From: UBA1370 sp964515115
GTDB taxonomy: Bacteria > Patescibacteriota > Microgenomatia > UBA1400 > PJMF01
Direction of reading: 5' to 3'
NCBI GenBank assembly: GCA_964515115.1
Contig: CAZESB010000002.1
Coordinates: 1 to 64,000, forward strand
DNA: 64,000 bases
The translations under genes were made by a program, and so were the position numbers. Below, piece after piece: positions 1 through 8,852 of this stretch (the stretch's first letter is position 1; each line of letters starts with the position of its first letter). The notes under the pieces are model-generated. The model was not told the DNA's origin. It made no database searches and saw only the letters and a list, made by a program, of their open reading frames with translations.

Positions 1-2
1 CC

Positions 3-263
3 GAAAGAATTTGGGCAGCTTGGGAATCCGGCAAAGGCTATCACTTGCAAGATATTATTAAAGCATTTATTGATGCTAGGTTTGAAAAATTGCACGGTCG
101 AGGAATTGATGATACTAGAGTGGAAGTTTATTTTTGTCCAGATGCCACTGTATGCCTGGCAGATATTGATACTTTTATGGCTACTTATTATCAGACTCAG
201 GGATTAGAAGCGCAACCAGAGTTGCCAGAACAGACAGGGTTAGAAGAGGAAGATATAGAGTAA
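3..263 (+). CDS. Unknown protein, 3' fragment
   Basis: The reading frame is open from base 3 to a TAA at 261-263 and must begin before the window, so only the last 86 residues are visible. An in-frame TTG at 45 is not needed as a start because codons upstream of it read sensibly. The fragment has a mixed alpha/beta-like N-terminal half (IIKAFIDARFEKL, then VEVYFCPDATVCLADIDTF) and a very acidic, glutamate-rich tail, and it has no membrane segment. I do not recognise the family. Its last 83 bases overlap the 3' end of the convergent membrane transferase gene on the other strand. Confidence 0.55.
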   Translation, partial: ERIWAAWESGKGYHLQDIIKAFIDARFEKLHGRGIDDTRVEVYFCPDATVCLADIDTFMATYYQTQGLEAQPELPEQTGLEEEDIE

Positions 264-2088
264 AAAATTCTCTTTGATGGTTGATTTTCTCAGGCAGATC
301 AGATTTGATATTTTCGACTAGAATATTGGTTGGTTGATCGGCAATGACGGCAAAAGATAAATTTCCAGTAGAACTATCGCGATATGCATGCAGTGGCAAA
401 TCAGTGTAATTAGGCCTGGCAATCTCAAAACGATATTCTTCGCCTTCAGCCTCTTGAACTTCGGGAAAACCGAAGGGGTAATAATAACCGTTATAAAGAT
501 CTGTTCGCTCGTACTCGTTTTCGTAGAGCCATTCGTTAGCACCAGCTTCTTTAAGCCGGAAAACGAACTTCTCATTGCCCTCCATTCTATTAGTGCCTAG
601 TCTGACTTCAATGCTGCCAAAACTATCACTTGGAGAGGTGAAGGTTTGGCTGATGGGTGCCTGGTCAAGCTCAACTAACTGATCATAACTGTTGTGCTCA
701 ATTACTGGCACGGGAGAGGCACTAACTGGTTGAGGGAAGCTCAAATAAATTGCCGGTATCAAGATTAGTAAAGCCAAAAATTTCTTTACTTTATTCAATT
801 CTTTTTGATACACCTTCCAGACTATTCCAATCATGCCCAGGGCCAGAATAATTCTACCAAAAACGAAAGCGCCCGATGACTGGAAGCCCAACCCAGCCAA
901 CTTGTTTTGCAGAATAAGGGCTAATTGAGGAGTGCGAAACAAATCGGTGGAAATAGGCACAAAAAGATTTTGACTAAACCAAGTTACATCTGTTCCAAAC
1001 AGGCCCATCATCATCCAGCCCACAATGCCCAAAACATACCAGGGCAGCACTCCTGGTTGGTAAGCTATGGCTAGGGTGATAAAAATACTCAGCCACACAA
1101 AGTAATGAGGAGAAAAGGGGTTAATGGCAAAATAAGCTGACATCACCACCACCAGCACTGAGTTTAGCTGTTGCAGCCTTGAAGTTTCTGAGTTGGTTTT
1201 TTTGGCAAAGAAAAAATAAATTAAGCCAATTACAGCGTAGATTAAAGGAAAAATTGGGATACCCAGAATATTGCTACCAAAAGCTTGAGCGGCATGCCGA
1301 GAAGGAACGCCCACGGCACTGGGGCCGGATTTGCTAAGGCCTTCCCCGGCAGTAAGATTTAAAAAAAGGTCTTGATCAAACGACAGCAAATTAATAACTG
1401 CAAAGTATAAGGCTGAAATAAGCAAAACCAACATCACTGGCCTGAATAAATTTTTCAGCTCTCCCCTGTTCTTCCACCAGGTAGCGACAAAAACCGGCAG
1501 AAGCATGAGTGGCTGGACTCTAATTTGAATAGCGGCCAGGATAGCCAGAGCAGAGCTAAGCAATTGTTTTCTGGCAGCAAATAAAACCGCACCCAAAAGC
1601 GCCAATAAAGTAAAGACATCATGTCGCGAAAAAATATAAAAAGCGTAAATATTGACCGGATTGAGCCACCAGGAAGCTAGGATAATCAGTCGGTGTCGGT
1701 GGCTGGCAAAATAACGATAAAGAATCGTGAAGATACCGATATCGGCAATTAAATGAGGGAGTTTAAACCAAAAAAGAGCAGCATTAATGTTCGGATTTTC
1801 AGCAAAACGCAGCCAATCACCAACTGAGGAAGTGAGAGAACCTTCTCTCAGGCCAAATGGCAGGGCAAACAGACTTTGAAGGTCAAAGCTGACAAATGAC
1901 ATAATTTTCAAGTTGAAAGCGTAGATTAAGTGAGCTAAGTATTGATTAGTTGGCAACCCCCAAAGGCCGTATTCAGACATTAAGTGAGCGCGGAAATACA
2001 TGGAGAGCAAATCTGAGTGCATGGCAAACGGCAAGAATAGCAGTTTGATGGTAAGACCAAAGAAAAAGACAAAGAGAATGGGACGCAT
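181..2088 (-). CDS. Polytopic membrane glycosyltransferase-like protein with C-terminal exported domain
   Basis: This protein of about 635 residues has roughly ten hydrophobic segments in the first 430 residues. An exported, largely hydrophilic domain of about 170 residues follows, then one final membrane helix and a short tail. That architecture fits GT-C type polyprenyl-phosphate-sugar-dependent transferases, but no diagnostic DxD or ExHPPL motif is obvious, so the substrate is unknown. The ATG at 2088 is preferred over a TTG at 2103 because a TATACT -10-like box lies 6 bp before it (2095-2100). It is transcribed divergently from the GT4 operon at 2146. Its 3' end overlaps the convergent gene at 3-263 by 83 bp. 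Confidence 0.7.
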   Translation of the reverse strand: MRPILFVFFFGLTIKLLFLPFAMHSDLLSMYFRAHLMSEYGLWGLPTNQYLAHLIYAFNLKIMSFVSFDLQSLFALPFGLREGSLTSSVGDWLRFAENPNINAALFWFKLPHLIADIGIFTILYRYFASHRHRLIILASWWLNPVNIYAFYIFSRHDVFTLLALLGAVLFAARKQLLSSALAILAAIQIRVQPLMLLPVFVATWWKNRGELKNLFRPVMLVLLISALYFAVINLLSFDQDLFLNLTAGEGLSKSGPSAVGVPSRHAAQAFGSNILGIPIFPLIYAVIGLIYFFFAKKTNSETSRLQQLNSVLVVVMSAYFAINPFSPHYFVWLSIFITLAIAYQPGVLPWYVLGIVGWMMMGLFGTDVTWFSQNLFVPISTDLFRTPQLALILQNKLAGLGFQSSGAFVFGRIILALGMIGIVWKVYQKELNKVKKFLALLILIPAIYLSFPQPVSASPVPVIEHNSYDQLVELDQAPISQTFTSPSDSFGSIEVRLGTNRMEGNEKFVFRLKEAGANEWLYENEYERTDLYNGYYYPFGFPEVQEAEGEEYRFEIARPNYTDLPLHAYRDSSTGNLSFAVIADQPTNILVENIKSDLPEKINHQREFFTLYLPLLTLSVLATLVALLIPESDNK

Positions 2089-2094
2089 GTTTCC

Positions 2095-2123
2095 AGTATA
2101 CAACTCCCTCTATTGATTGGCTA
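2095..2123 (-). promoter_or_regulatory. Putative promoter of the membrane transferase, near-leaderless
   Basis: On the minus strand TAGCCA (2118-2123) and TATACT (2095-2100) are separated by 17 bp. The -10 box is only 6 bp from the ATG at 2088. It is arranged back to back with the TATACT at 2133-2138 on the plus strand. Confidence 0.4.
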
Positions 2124-2132
2124 ATCTTGAGT

Positions 2133-2138
2133 TATACT
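2133..2138 (+). promoter_or_regulatory. Putative -10 box of the GT4-methyltransferase-kinase operon
   Basis: TATACT lies 7 bp upstream of the ATG at 2146. No good -35 at normal spacing and no Shine-Dalgarno sequence is visible, which suggests a leaderless message. Confidence 0.4.
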
Positions 2139-2145
2139 TTTGTGT

Positions 2146-3273
2146 ATGAGTGCCAAAAGAGTTTTGTTTGTTGTTTATGAACTACCTCCACTCGGGGGTG
2201 GGGTAGCTACAGCTGCTAATCATTTACTCAAAGAATTTGCTAAAGAGCCAGACCTGATCATAGATGTAATTACCAGCTCTTTAAAAAACACCTGGGAAGA
2301 AGAAAAGTTCAGCAAGAATATTACAATTTACAAAGTGCCCATCGGTAAAAAGCCGCCAGAAAAGTATCAAAAGCAGACACCTCTTGAGATGCTGAGGTTC
2401 ACCATTTTTTCTGGTTTGAAGGTTTATTCTTTGCTCAAAAAACACCAGTACCAAAAAGCTCATTACTTTGGTTATCCTGGGGGGTTGAATGGCCTGATAT
2501 TCAAAAAGAAAGTGCCATATATTGTTTCACTCAGAGGCGTGGATGTGCCAGGTTATAACCAAAAATTTGGTTGGTACTACCGAATTTATAGGCCCTTGTC
2601 TAAGCTGATTTGGCAACAGGCGGATAAGGTTGTGGCCAACAGCCAGTGGCTGGCTAGTTTAGCTAGAAAAACCTTGGAAAGAGAGATTTTGATTATTCCC
2701 AACGGTGTTGATACTGAAAAATTTAGGCCTATACCTGAGAAAGATAAGTTCAAAATGTTTACAATTACTGCCGGTGGGACTGTGATGGGACCCAAAAAGG
2801 GGCTAGAATACCTAGTAGAAGGCTTTGCTCTGTTTCATAAACAATATCCGGAAAGTAGGCTACTCCTGTTTGGCACTGGTGAGTTGGAGAGTAAACTTAA
2901 ACAAATGGCCAAGGATTTGGGAATAGAAACTGCGGTTGAGTTTACTGGCCAAGTCAATCATGATGAATTAGCTAAAATGCTGCCGAAGTGTCATGTCATG
3001 TGTCTGCCCTCTTTGGCTGAAGGAATGAGTAACGCGGTTTTAGAAGCGGCAGCGTGTGGGTTACCACTTATTTTAACTGATGTGGGTGGAATAAGAGAAC
3101 TTTCTAACACCGACTTTGTTATTGTAAGAAGGAAATCAGCGCTAGAAATTGCTAATGCAATAAGCTCTATATTTGTTAGATCCAACCGAAGCAAAAACAA
3201 CTTCAAAATACAAACATGGAAAGAAGTCTCATATCAATATAGGGAAATGTATGGAAGTATTATATTTAATTGA
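2146..3273 (+). CDS. GT4-family glycosyltransferase
   Basis: This is a retaining GT-B glycosyltransferase of family GT4 (375 residues) that probably adds a sugar to a lipid-linked glycan at the inner membrane face. The N-terminal Rossmann half starts with KRVLFVVYELPPLGGG, where the glycine loop contacts the acceptor. The C-terminal half holds the nucleotide-sugar motif LPSLAEGMSNAVLEAAACGLP (E-x7-E type). The ATG at 2146 is chosen over a TTG at 2140. It opens an operon with the next three genes and overlaps the next start by 23 bp. Base composition turns abruptly AT-rich in the last 170 bases, so the C-terminus may have been exchanged together with the downstream cassette. Confidence 0.88.
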   Translation: MSAKRVLFVVYELPPLGGGVATAANHLLKEFAKEPDLIIDVITSSLKNTWEEEKFSKNITIYKVPIGKKPPEKYQKQTPLEMLRFTIFSGLKVYSLLKKHQYQKAHYFGYPGGLNGLIFKKKVPYIVSLRGVDVPGYNQKFGWYYRIYRPLSKLIWQQADKVVANSQWLASLARKTLEREILIIPNGVDTEKFRPIPEKDKFKMFTITAGGTVMGPKKGLEYLVEGFALFHKQYPESRLLLFGTGELESKLKQMAKDLGIETAVEFTGQVNHDELAKMLPKCHVMCLPSLAEGMSNAVLEAAACGLPLILTDVGGIRELSNTDFVIVRRKSALEIANAISSIFVRSNRSKNNFKIQTWKEVSYQYREMYGSIIFN

Positions 3274-4306
3274 CCATATGGGATTAGGGGGTGCTCAGAC
3301 ATTAGTAAGGGGAATTTTTGAAAAAAATCCCAAAGATGTTGAACTTCACCTTATTTCTCTAAGAAAAAAACAGCCAGAAATATTAATAAAAAACAATCGG
3401 AACATAGTAAATTTAAATCAGGACAGCGCATTCAACAAGTTATTTAAAATCAATGATTATATTAAAGAAAATGATATAAAAATTTTACACTGCCACCTAT
3501 TTGCTTCTCAGATTTATGGATATATAATTAAAAAGTTTTTTTCTCCTAGTATAAAATTAATATTTCATGAACACGGATCAATTAACAATGATTTATTTTA
3601 TTATGATCTTTTCTTGAAATTGGTTCAAAACGAGATAACAGCCGTTATTGCCATTTCAAAAGCCACTAAAGAGAGGCTTATTTCTAAAACCAAAAACCTA
3701 AAAAATAAAATTTATTTATTACATAATTATATAGATATAGATCGTCACAATATTAAAAAAATAAAACATAGTGGTTTTAATGTTGGATTCGCTGGACGAA
3801 TAATTAAGAGAAAGGGTTGGTTAGATTTTGTTAACGCTGCAAATAAACTTAAAAAATATCAAAACATTAATTTTATAGTGGCTGGTACAGGAAAAGATTT
3901 GGAAAGAATGAAAAAAATTGTAAAAATATATGGTATTGAAAAAAAATTTCAATTTTTAGGATTTGTTGAAAACATGAACAAATATTATTCTCAACTTGAC
4001 TGTTTTGTCATGCCCTCTCATTTTGAGGGGCTGTCAGTAGCTCAATTAGAAGCAATGTCACATGGTCTTCCTTGTATTTTTTCAGATGTGATCGGATTAA
4101 ATGAAATTCCTAGAAAGAATATAGATGCAATCTATGTTGATAGAGAATCACCAGGAGAGATAGCCGAATCCATATTGATGCTTATGAAAGATGGGACCAT
4201 TAGAAACAAATTGGGGAGAAACGCCATTCAACAAGCACGAAAATTCAATATTGATAAATATCTAATCAAACTAATAAATATTTACAAAAGGAATGTTGTC
4301 AATTAA
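3251..4306 (+). CDS. GT4-family glycosyltransferase
   Basis: This is a second GT4 enzyme of 351 residues. The start at 3251 is chosen because MEVLYLIDHMGLGGAQT is the classic N-terminus of this group, with a GGAQ glycine loop; an open frame further upstream lies inside the preceding gene. The C-terminal domain has VGFAGRIIKRKGW, then MPSHFEGLSVAQLEAMSHGLP, the E-x7-E donor-binding motif. A weak AGGGA precedes the start. The codons are strongly AT-rich, clearly different from genes beyond 12 kb. Acceptor and donor sugars cannot be read from the sequence. Confidence 0.87.
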   Translation: MEVLYLIDHMGLGGAQTLVRGIFEKNPKDVELHLISLRKKQPEILIKNNRNIVNLNQDSAFNKLFKINDYIKENDIKILHCHLFASQIYGYIIKKFFSPSIKLIFHEHGSINNDLFYYDLFLKLVQNEITAVIAISKATKERLISKTKNLKNKIYLLHNYIDIDRHNIKKIKHSGFNVGFAGRIIKRKGWLDFVNAANKLKKYQNINFIVAGTGKDLERMKKIVKIYGIEKKFQFLGFVENMNKYYSQLDCFVMPSHFEGLSVAQLEAMSHGLPCIFSDVIGLNEIPRKNIDAIYVDRESPGEIAESILMLMKDGTIRNKLGRNAIQQARKFNIDKYLIKLINIYKRNVVN

Positions 4307-4317
4307 AAAAACAGATT

Positions 4318-5049
4318 ATGAAAAAAAATTCGAGCAAATATACCAATCGTTTCAAAAACAACAGCCTCGTCAATTACTATGAAACAATAGAATATGCTAA
4401 TGATTCTTATTATTCGTTGATGTGGAAATTAGAACAAGATTACCTGCTAAAGTTATTGGGGTCTATCGATAGTAAAAAGATGCACTATTTAGATTTTGCT
4501 TGTGGCACAGGCAGAGTTTGTGGTGTTGTTGAAAAATATGTAGCTTCATCATCTGGGATTGATGTATCTAGCGAAATGTTGAAGGTCGCACAGAAAAAGA
4601 CTTCACGCACCACACTAATAAAGCAAGATATAGTAAAAAGGCCTTTAAAAAAGAAATTTGATTTAATTACAGCATTTAGATTTTTTCTGAACGCCGAAGA
4701 ATCGTTGAGAAATGAGGTTCTTGCTTCATTAAAAAAATCTCTGAAGAAGAATTCTATACTTGTATTTAATATCCATGGAAACAAATACTCCTTCAGATTT
4801 TTGGTTTTTGTCATAAACAAATTGCTGGGCAAGAAAACCAATCAAATGTCTTATGCGGAGGTAAAATATTTGCTAGAGAAAAATGGATATGAGATCATGG
4901 GCTATACTGGAGTAGGATTTATACCAAAAATCTTTTATAGGGTTCCAATTTTGAAAAATTTAACATTTAGAATTGATAAACATCTATATACAAAACAATA
5001 TCTGAGATTTTTTTCACCAATATTAATTTTTTCGGCTAGGTTAAAATGA
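4318..5049 (+). CDS. Class I SAM-dependent methyltransferase
   Basis: This 243-residue protein has a Rossmann methyltransferase core. Motif I is LDFACGTGRV (residues 58-67), the ribose-binding acid is D82 in GIDVSSEM, and motif II/III is around KKFDLITAFRFFLN. It lies between a GT4 gene and a kinase-fold gene and shares an ATGA overlap with the latter, so it most likely O-methylates a sugar of the surface glycan; the substrate is inferred. The order methyltransferase then kinase matches the domain order of WbdD, the chain terminator of E. coli O9a polymannose, which is a single fused protein there. Confidence 0.8.
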   Translation: MKKNSSKYTNRFKNNSLVNYYETIEYANDSYYSLMWKLEQDYLLKLLGSIDSKKMHYLDFACGTGRVCGVVEKYVASSSGIDVSSEMLKVAQKKTSRTTLIKQDIVKRPLKKKFDLITAFRFFLNAEESLRNEVLASLKKSLKKNSILVFNIHGNKYSFRFLVFVINKLLGKKTNQMSYAEVKYLLEKNGYEIMGYTGVGFIPKIFYRVPILKNLTFRIDKHLYTKQYLRFFSPILIFSARLK

Positions 5050-5831
5050 ATGAGTATTTAATCTTAAGAAATAGCAAATATTTGGTTCTCAATAATCGAA
5101 ATTCGGTATTAGTTTTTTTTAAGTACTTTCTAGATAAACTACCGCTGTTTGGCTATTCTAGGATTGGAAAAAGGCTATCGAGATATCTGTACGATTTCTT
5201 GGAAATATTGATTAAAACAATTTATTATCCTCCACTTGCTAAAGTTTTTTTTAAAACTACTTTAGTCAATGACAATTTTATTGTGAAACGAGTTGGTAAA
5301 AATAGTGAAATCAAGTTATTTAGAAGTGATGATAATAATTACAAAATAAGAAAGAGATATCTTGATGCCAGATATGTGAAAAGGGAACTAAATTTTGTTA
5401 ATCAGCACCAAAGTTCAACCAACTCTGTAATCATTCCTAAGCATAAACTAATAAATAAATATGAGTTAGAATCAAACTTTATCGAAAAAAGAAACTTATG
5501 GGTAGATCTGAAGCTTGACTTTATTCCAAAGAATAAGGTCCTTGAGACTTACTCGCATATTTCTAAATTGCTAGATGAATTATATTCTTCGAATGCTCGG
5601 TTAATTCATGGTGATATGTTTCCAATAAATGTATATTATGACGGAAACAGTATTACTCTAATAGATTTCGAAAGGTCTCACAATTTTTCTTCTAAATATG
5701 ATAAATATATTTTACTAAAGCATATGTTGATCGCATCATACGGCTATTTAGACGAAAAGATAATTGATGGTTTTTTTAAGAGAAATGATATCGCTAGATT
5801 CGAAAAACATAACTTAGACACAAATAATTGA
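5046..5831 (+). CDS. Kinase-fold phosphotransferase (RIO/APH/LPS-kinase type)
   Basis: This 261-residue soluble protein has the catalytic signature of the protein-kinase/aminoglycoside-phosphotransferase fold. H188-G-D190 with N195 forms the catalytic loop, and LIDFE (D207, E209) is the metal-binding segment, with Glu following as in APH-like enzymes. The N-terminal 70 residues are basic and hydrophobic, possibly membrane-peripheral as in LPS core kinases. It overlaps the methyltransferase gene by 4 bp (ATGA), implying coupled translation. A glycan-modifying or chain-capping kinase is the best inference. It could instead be a heptose/Kdo-kinase-like enzyme acting on a different lipid. It is strongly AT-rich. 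Confidence 0.7.
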   Translation: MNEYLILRNSKYLVLNNRNSVLVFFKYFLDKLPLFGYSRIGKRLSRYLYDFLEILIKTIYYPPLAKVFFKTTLVNDNFIVKRVGKNSEIKLFRSDDNNYKIRKRYLDARYVKRELNFVNQHQSSTNSVIIPKHKLINKYELESNFIEKRNLWVDLKLDFIPKNKVLETYSHISKLLDELYSSNARLIHGDMFPINVYYDGNSITLIDFERSHNFSSKYDKYILLKHMLIASYGYLDEKIIDGFFKRNDIARFEKHNLDTNN

Positions 5832-5840
5832 GCAAGAAGT

Positions 5841-6908
5841 TTATGTCAATGATGGAGCATAAGGTGTATTTGTCAATTTTGATTCTTTTTCCAGGCAATC
5901 TCTGCAAAACCGGTGCTCCCAATTAATGATTTGAGCAGCGCCTACTTTTTTCCTTTTTTGAATTCGTAGGCGCTTGAATGTCATTTTGGGTATCAAAAAA
6001 ATTACTGAAAGAAAAGATTTTATAAGTAACAAAAACCATCCAAACTTGTTGTTGCTCCCCTTAATATATTCAATTGTAGTTGTTCGACTGTGTTTATAAT
6101 TATGTATTTTTTTTATGATAAGGTAAAAAATGAATCTAATGAATAGTGGAAACGGAAAATTTTTGTATGCGACAAAAAACCTATTTCTTGTTGTATGGAA
6201 CAATTTAAATTTTGAATTGACACCACCCGTTCTAGAGTGATAATGAACCAACTTTGCATTAGTTGACAATAAACATCTCCATCCCTGAAGCCTGGCCCTC
6301 AGACCTAAGTCAAAATCTTCTGCGTATGCAAAGAAGTCCTCGTCAAAAAAACCAATTTCTTCCAAGACTTTTCTTTTAAATAAAGCAGCTACACCTCCCG
6401 GGGCAAAAATCTCAACATCATTAATAAATGCTGGGTGTTTATCCGGCAATCCGTATCCTAAAGATGATCCGCCTTCTTTACCAGAAACCAAACCTTTTTC
6501 AAGACTAAGTCCTGCATTTTGTATTATTCCATTTGGAAAAAGTGCCTTACTGGATACCATTCCTACACTGGGTGATTTGTTTGCTGTTTCTAACAGCGAT
6601 GCCAGCCACTGCTTATATACTCTTGTGTCGTTATTTAAAAATACAATAAAATGAATATTTTTCTTTTTTAACGCCTGCTCAATACCAATATTATTAGCCT
6701 TAGCAAACCCATAATTTTTATCGAGCTTAATGATATTTACGGCGGGAAAGTTATTTTTAACTATCTTTAACGAGCTATCTGAAGAGCCATTGTCAACAAA
6801 GAAAACCTCAAAATTTTGGTAAGTTTGACTGAAAACCGCATTCAAACAGCTTTTTAGATATTTTTCCCCATTCCAATTGACAATGATAATCGCAGCTTTT
6901 TTATTCAT
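5841..6908 (-). CDS. GT2-family glycosyltransferase (rhamnosyltransferase-like)
   Basis: This is an inverting GT-A enzyme of 355 residues. IIIVNWNGEKYL opens the domain, VDNGSSD (about residues 38-44) binds the nucleotide, LNNDTR supplies the DxD-like metal site, and FAYAEDFDLGLRARLQGW is the ED-x-D acceptor motif of WbbL/rhamnosyltransferase-like members. The C-terminus carries a short hydrophobic stretch and a small basic tail with two cysteines. The ATG at 6908 is preferred to a TTG at 6917. It overlaps the upstream methyltransferase by 8 bp. It is the last gene of a long minus-strand operon and converges with the kinase gene, leaving only 9 bp between them. Confidence 0.87.
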   Translation of the reverse strand: MNKKAAIIIVNWNGEKYLKSCLNAVFSQTYQNFEVFFVDNGSSDSSLKIVKNNFPAVNIIKLDKNYGFAKANNIGIEQALKKKNIHFIVFLNNDTRVYKQWLASLLETANKSPSVGMVSSKALFPNGIIQNAGLSLEKGLVSGKEGGSSLGYGLPDKHPAFINDVEIFAPGGVAALFKRKVLEEIGFFDEDFFAYAEDFDLGLRARLQGWRCLLSTNAKLVHYHSRTGGVNSKFKLFHTTRNRFFVAYKNFPFPLFIRFIFYLIIKKIHNYKHSRTTTIEYIKGSNNKFGWFLLLIKSFLSVIFLIPKMTFKRLRIQKRKKVGAAQIINWEHRFCRDCLEKESKLTNTPYAPSLT

Positions 6909-7737
6909 ATTTTTCAAACATTATTAGGTCTTCTTTCAAATTCACTCCATACTTGTACGCGCTGCGCTCATCAAATAATTCCAAATGCCTCTTGATTTTG
7001 GACTTGAAACCCACTTTTTCAATAGACATTAGCAGCTGTTGGCCGCTAAAGTATCTAACGTGGTCTTCCTGGCCATAGTACTTTAATCTTAAAAGCCCTG
7101 AATCAATTGTTGAGAGTTCAAAATTATATTTTAATGAATCTGAGTAAGGAGTTTGCAAAATAGCAACGCCACCTGGTTTTAAGACTCTGTGCAGTTCTTT
7201 TATTGCTTTCATATAGTTTGGTATGTGTTCTAAAACATGATTAGCAATTACAAAATCAAAAGTGTTATTTTTAAACTGTATATTTGTGATATCAATTTTG
7301 ATTTGATCTTTGCTGTAGGGGTACAAGTCTCCTTTAATATATTTAGACGGCCTATATTTTACAATCATTTCTTGCAAGTGAGGCTCTGGGGCAAAATGAA
7401 GGATTTTATCACCCCTCATAGTTTCCCATAATTTCAGCTTGTCAAAATACATAAACAAATGTCTTATTCTGTCGTGACAACCACAATACATACATTCAAA
7501 ATTATCTATGTCACTTCCAACTGCCTGAATTAATTTCGAAAAGTCGCTTTTATTTTTATGACCACCTCTGTACTTTTTGAAAGATCGAAAACGCTTTTTA
7601 CACAAATAACAAACCCTATCTCCAGCCAAGGAATTAAAATATTTGACAAAACTTTTATAGGGAGGTTCCAGCAGATTATTAACAATTGGTGCCATGGCAC
7701 TATTCTTTTTAATGCTGTTGATAATTTTATAACTCAT
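6901..7737 (-). CDS. SAM methyltransferase with N-terminal zinc-ribbon
   Basis: This is a 278-residue protein. The first part carries two cysteine pairs (C43/C46 and C82/C85, plus C87) that look like a zinc ribbon. The methyltransferase domain follows, with motif I in ILHFAPEPHLQEMI, FDFVIANHVLEHI as motif II, and LHRVLKPGGVAILQTPYSD as motif III. The HFAPE form of motif I is a recognised variant seen in methyltransferases of polysaccharide loci. It shares ATGA overlaps or near overlaps with the GT2 genes on both sides, so a glycan methylation role is inferred. The zinc ribbon may mediate partner contacts. Confidence 0.8.
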   Translation of the reverse strand: MSYKIINSIKKNSAMAPIVNNLLEPPYKSFVKYFNSLAGDRVCYLCKKRFRSFKKYRGGHKNKSDFSKLIQAVGSDIDNFECMYCGCHDRIRHLFMYFDKLKLWETMRGDKILHFAPEPHLQEMIVKYRPSKYIKGDLYPYSKDQIKIDITNIQFKNNTFDFVIANHVLEHIPNYMKAIKELHRVLKPGGVAILQTPYSDSLKYNFELSTIDSGLLRLKYYGQEDHVRYFSGQQLLMSIEKVGFKSKIKRHLELFDERSAYKYGVNLKEDLIMFEKYE

Positions 7738-8783
7738 GAGATCCGTTCAAAATTTATTTTATAATTGGTTAAAAATTTTATTCTTAGCATTATTTTGCTC
7801 ATTAAAGGAGCTAGGGTCATTGCAAATATTCTTACTTTCATTTTGATTGGCAAAATCTTTCTCAATTCCTTATTGCTCATAATCTTAAACAAAAAATGTA
7901 ATCGTATGTTCAAGGGCTGCGTTCTCATCAACTTGCCTAAATACATGGCAATGCGATAATATACCTCTGAAGCATACTTCAGTTTAGTATACCTATTAAA
8001 ATTCATATACATTTTTATCAAACCTATGTACAATTTATTCCTAGTATGCGAGCTACTTTTGTATCCAGAAGTGAAAGATTCTGCAGAATCTGATCTGTAG
8101 GCAGACATAGCTATATCTAAGTAATAAGCAGAGCCTTTCAGAGTTAAAAACAGTTTAAGGGGGAGATCTCCAACTGGGGATTCATAAATCCACTCAGGTG
8201 AATTTTGCAAACTGCTTGATTTAAGCAATAATGAGGCTGTTGGGGAATATTTAGCATTATTTATCTTAAAAATTGATGAATCATCAAATATTTTGTCTCC
8301 ACTATTGATTCTGAGCACTCTGTTTGTCTCTATTGATTTTCTAACGATCGCTGCCGGATGAAAGCACCAACTGCATTCGGGACGGGCCTCCATTGCCGCA
8401 ACTTGCTTCTTTAACTTGAGTGAGTCGGTCCAATAATCATCACCTTCGCAGAGGGCGATATATTTTCCTTTGCAATTAGGATACACAAACTTAGGATATA
8501 TAAGTACATTTGTCTTTGAGTGCTGGTTTTCTTTCTGAAAAATTGGCTTGATTATTTTTGGATAGGCTTTAAAATATTTGGCAATTATCTTAGCTGTATT
8601 GTCAGTAGATGCATCATCATGGATGATAATTTCAAATGGAAAATTGGTTTCTTGCATGAGGAAACTCTGAATTGCCTCCTCAATATAATTTTCATGATTG
8701 TAAGTAATACAACCAATACTTACCAGGGGTTTGGTTTTCATTCCCCAATTTTTCATAATTTTTGCTTGATTTCTGATCGACAT
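7734..8783 (-). CDS. GT2-family glycosyltransferase
   Basis: This GT-A inverting glycosyltransferase of up to 349 residues has VSIGCITYNHENYIEEAI at the N-terminus, IIHDDASTDNT for nucleotide binding and ALCEGDDYWTD as the metal site. This subgroup (EGDDYW) is common in O-antigen and capsule loci. Three in-frame starts exist (8783, 8756, 8741). The conserved core begins right after the 8741 ATG, which has GGGGA abutting it, so the true start may be one of the shorter ones. It overlaps the methyltransferase start by 4 bp (ATGA). Confidence 0.83.
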   Translation of the reverse strand: MSIRNQAKIMKNWGMKTKPLVSIGCITYNHENYIEEAIQSFLMQETNFPFEIIIHDDASTDNTAKIIAKYFKAYPKIIKPIFQKENQHSKTNVLIYPKFVYPNCKGKYIALCEGDDYWTDSLKLKKQVAAMEARPECSWCFHPAAIVRKSIETNRVLRINSGDKIFDDSSIFKINNAKYSPTASLLLKSSSLQNSPEWIYESPVGDLPLKLFLTLKGSAYYLDIAMSAYRSDSAESFTSGYKSSSHTRNKLYIGLIKMYMNFNRYTKLKYASEVYYRIAMYLGKLMRTQPLNIRLHFLFKIMSNKELRKILPIKMKVRIFAMTLAPLMSKIMLRIKFLTNYKINFERIS

Positions 8784-8852
8784 AATAACCCAATAATTAA
8801 TTATCTAGCACCATCCATTAAGGCATCGTCATGAATTAGAACCTCAATTTGA

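Noticed and set aside
2101..2103. TTG start for the first membrane transferase
   Set aside because: It would lie upstream of the transcription start predicted from TATACT at 2095-2100 and has no spaced Shine-Dalgarno.
4485..4841. 118-codon minus-strand frame inside the methyltransferase gene
   Set aside because: Composition artefact of AT-rich DNA; the methyltransferase motifs on the other strand explain the region.
5832..5840. Terminator between the converging operons
   Set aside because: Only 9 bp without a hairpin; no terminator can be supported.
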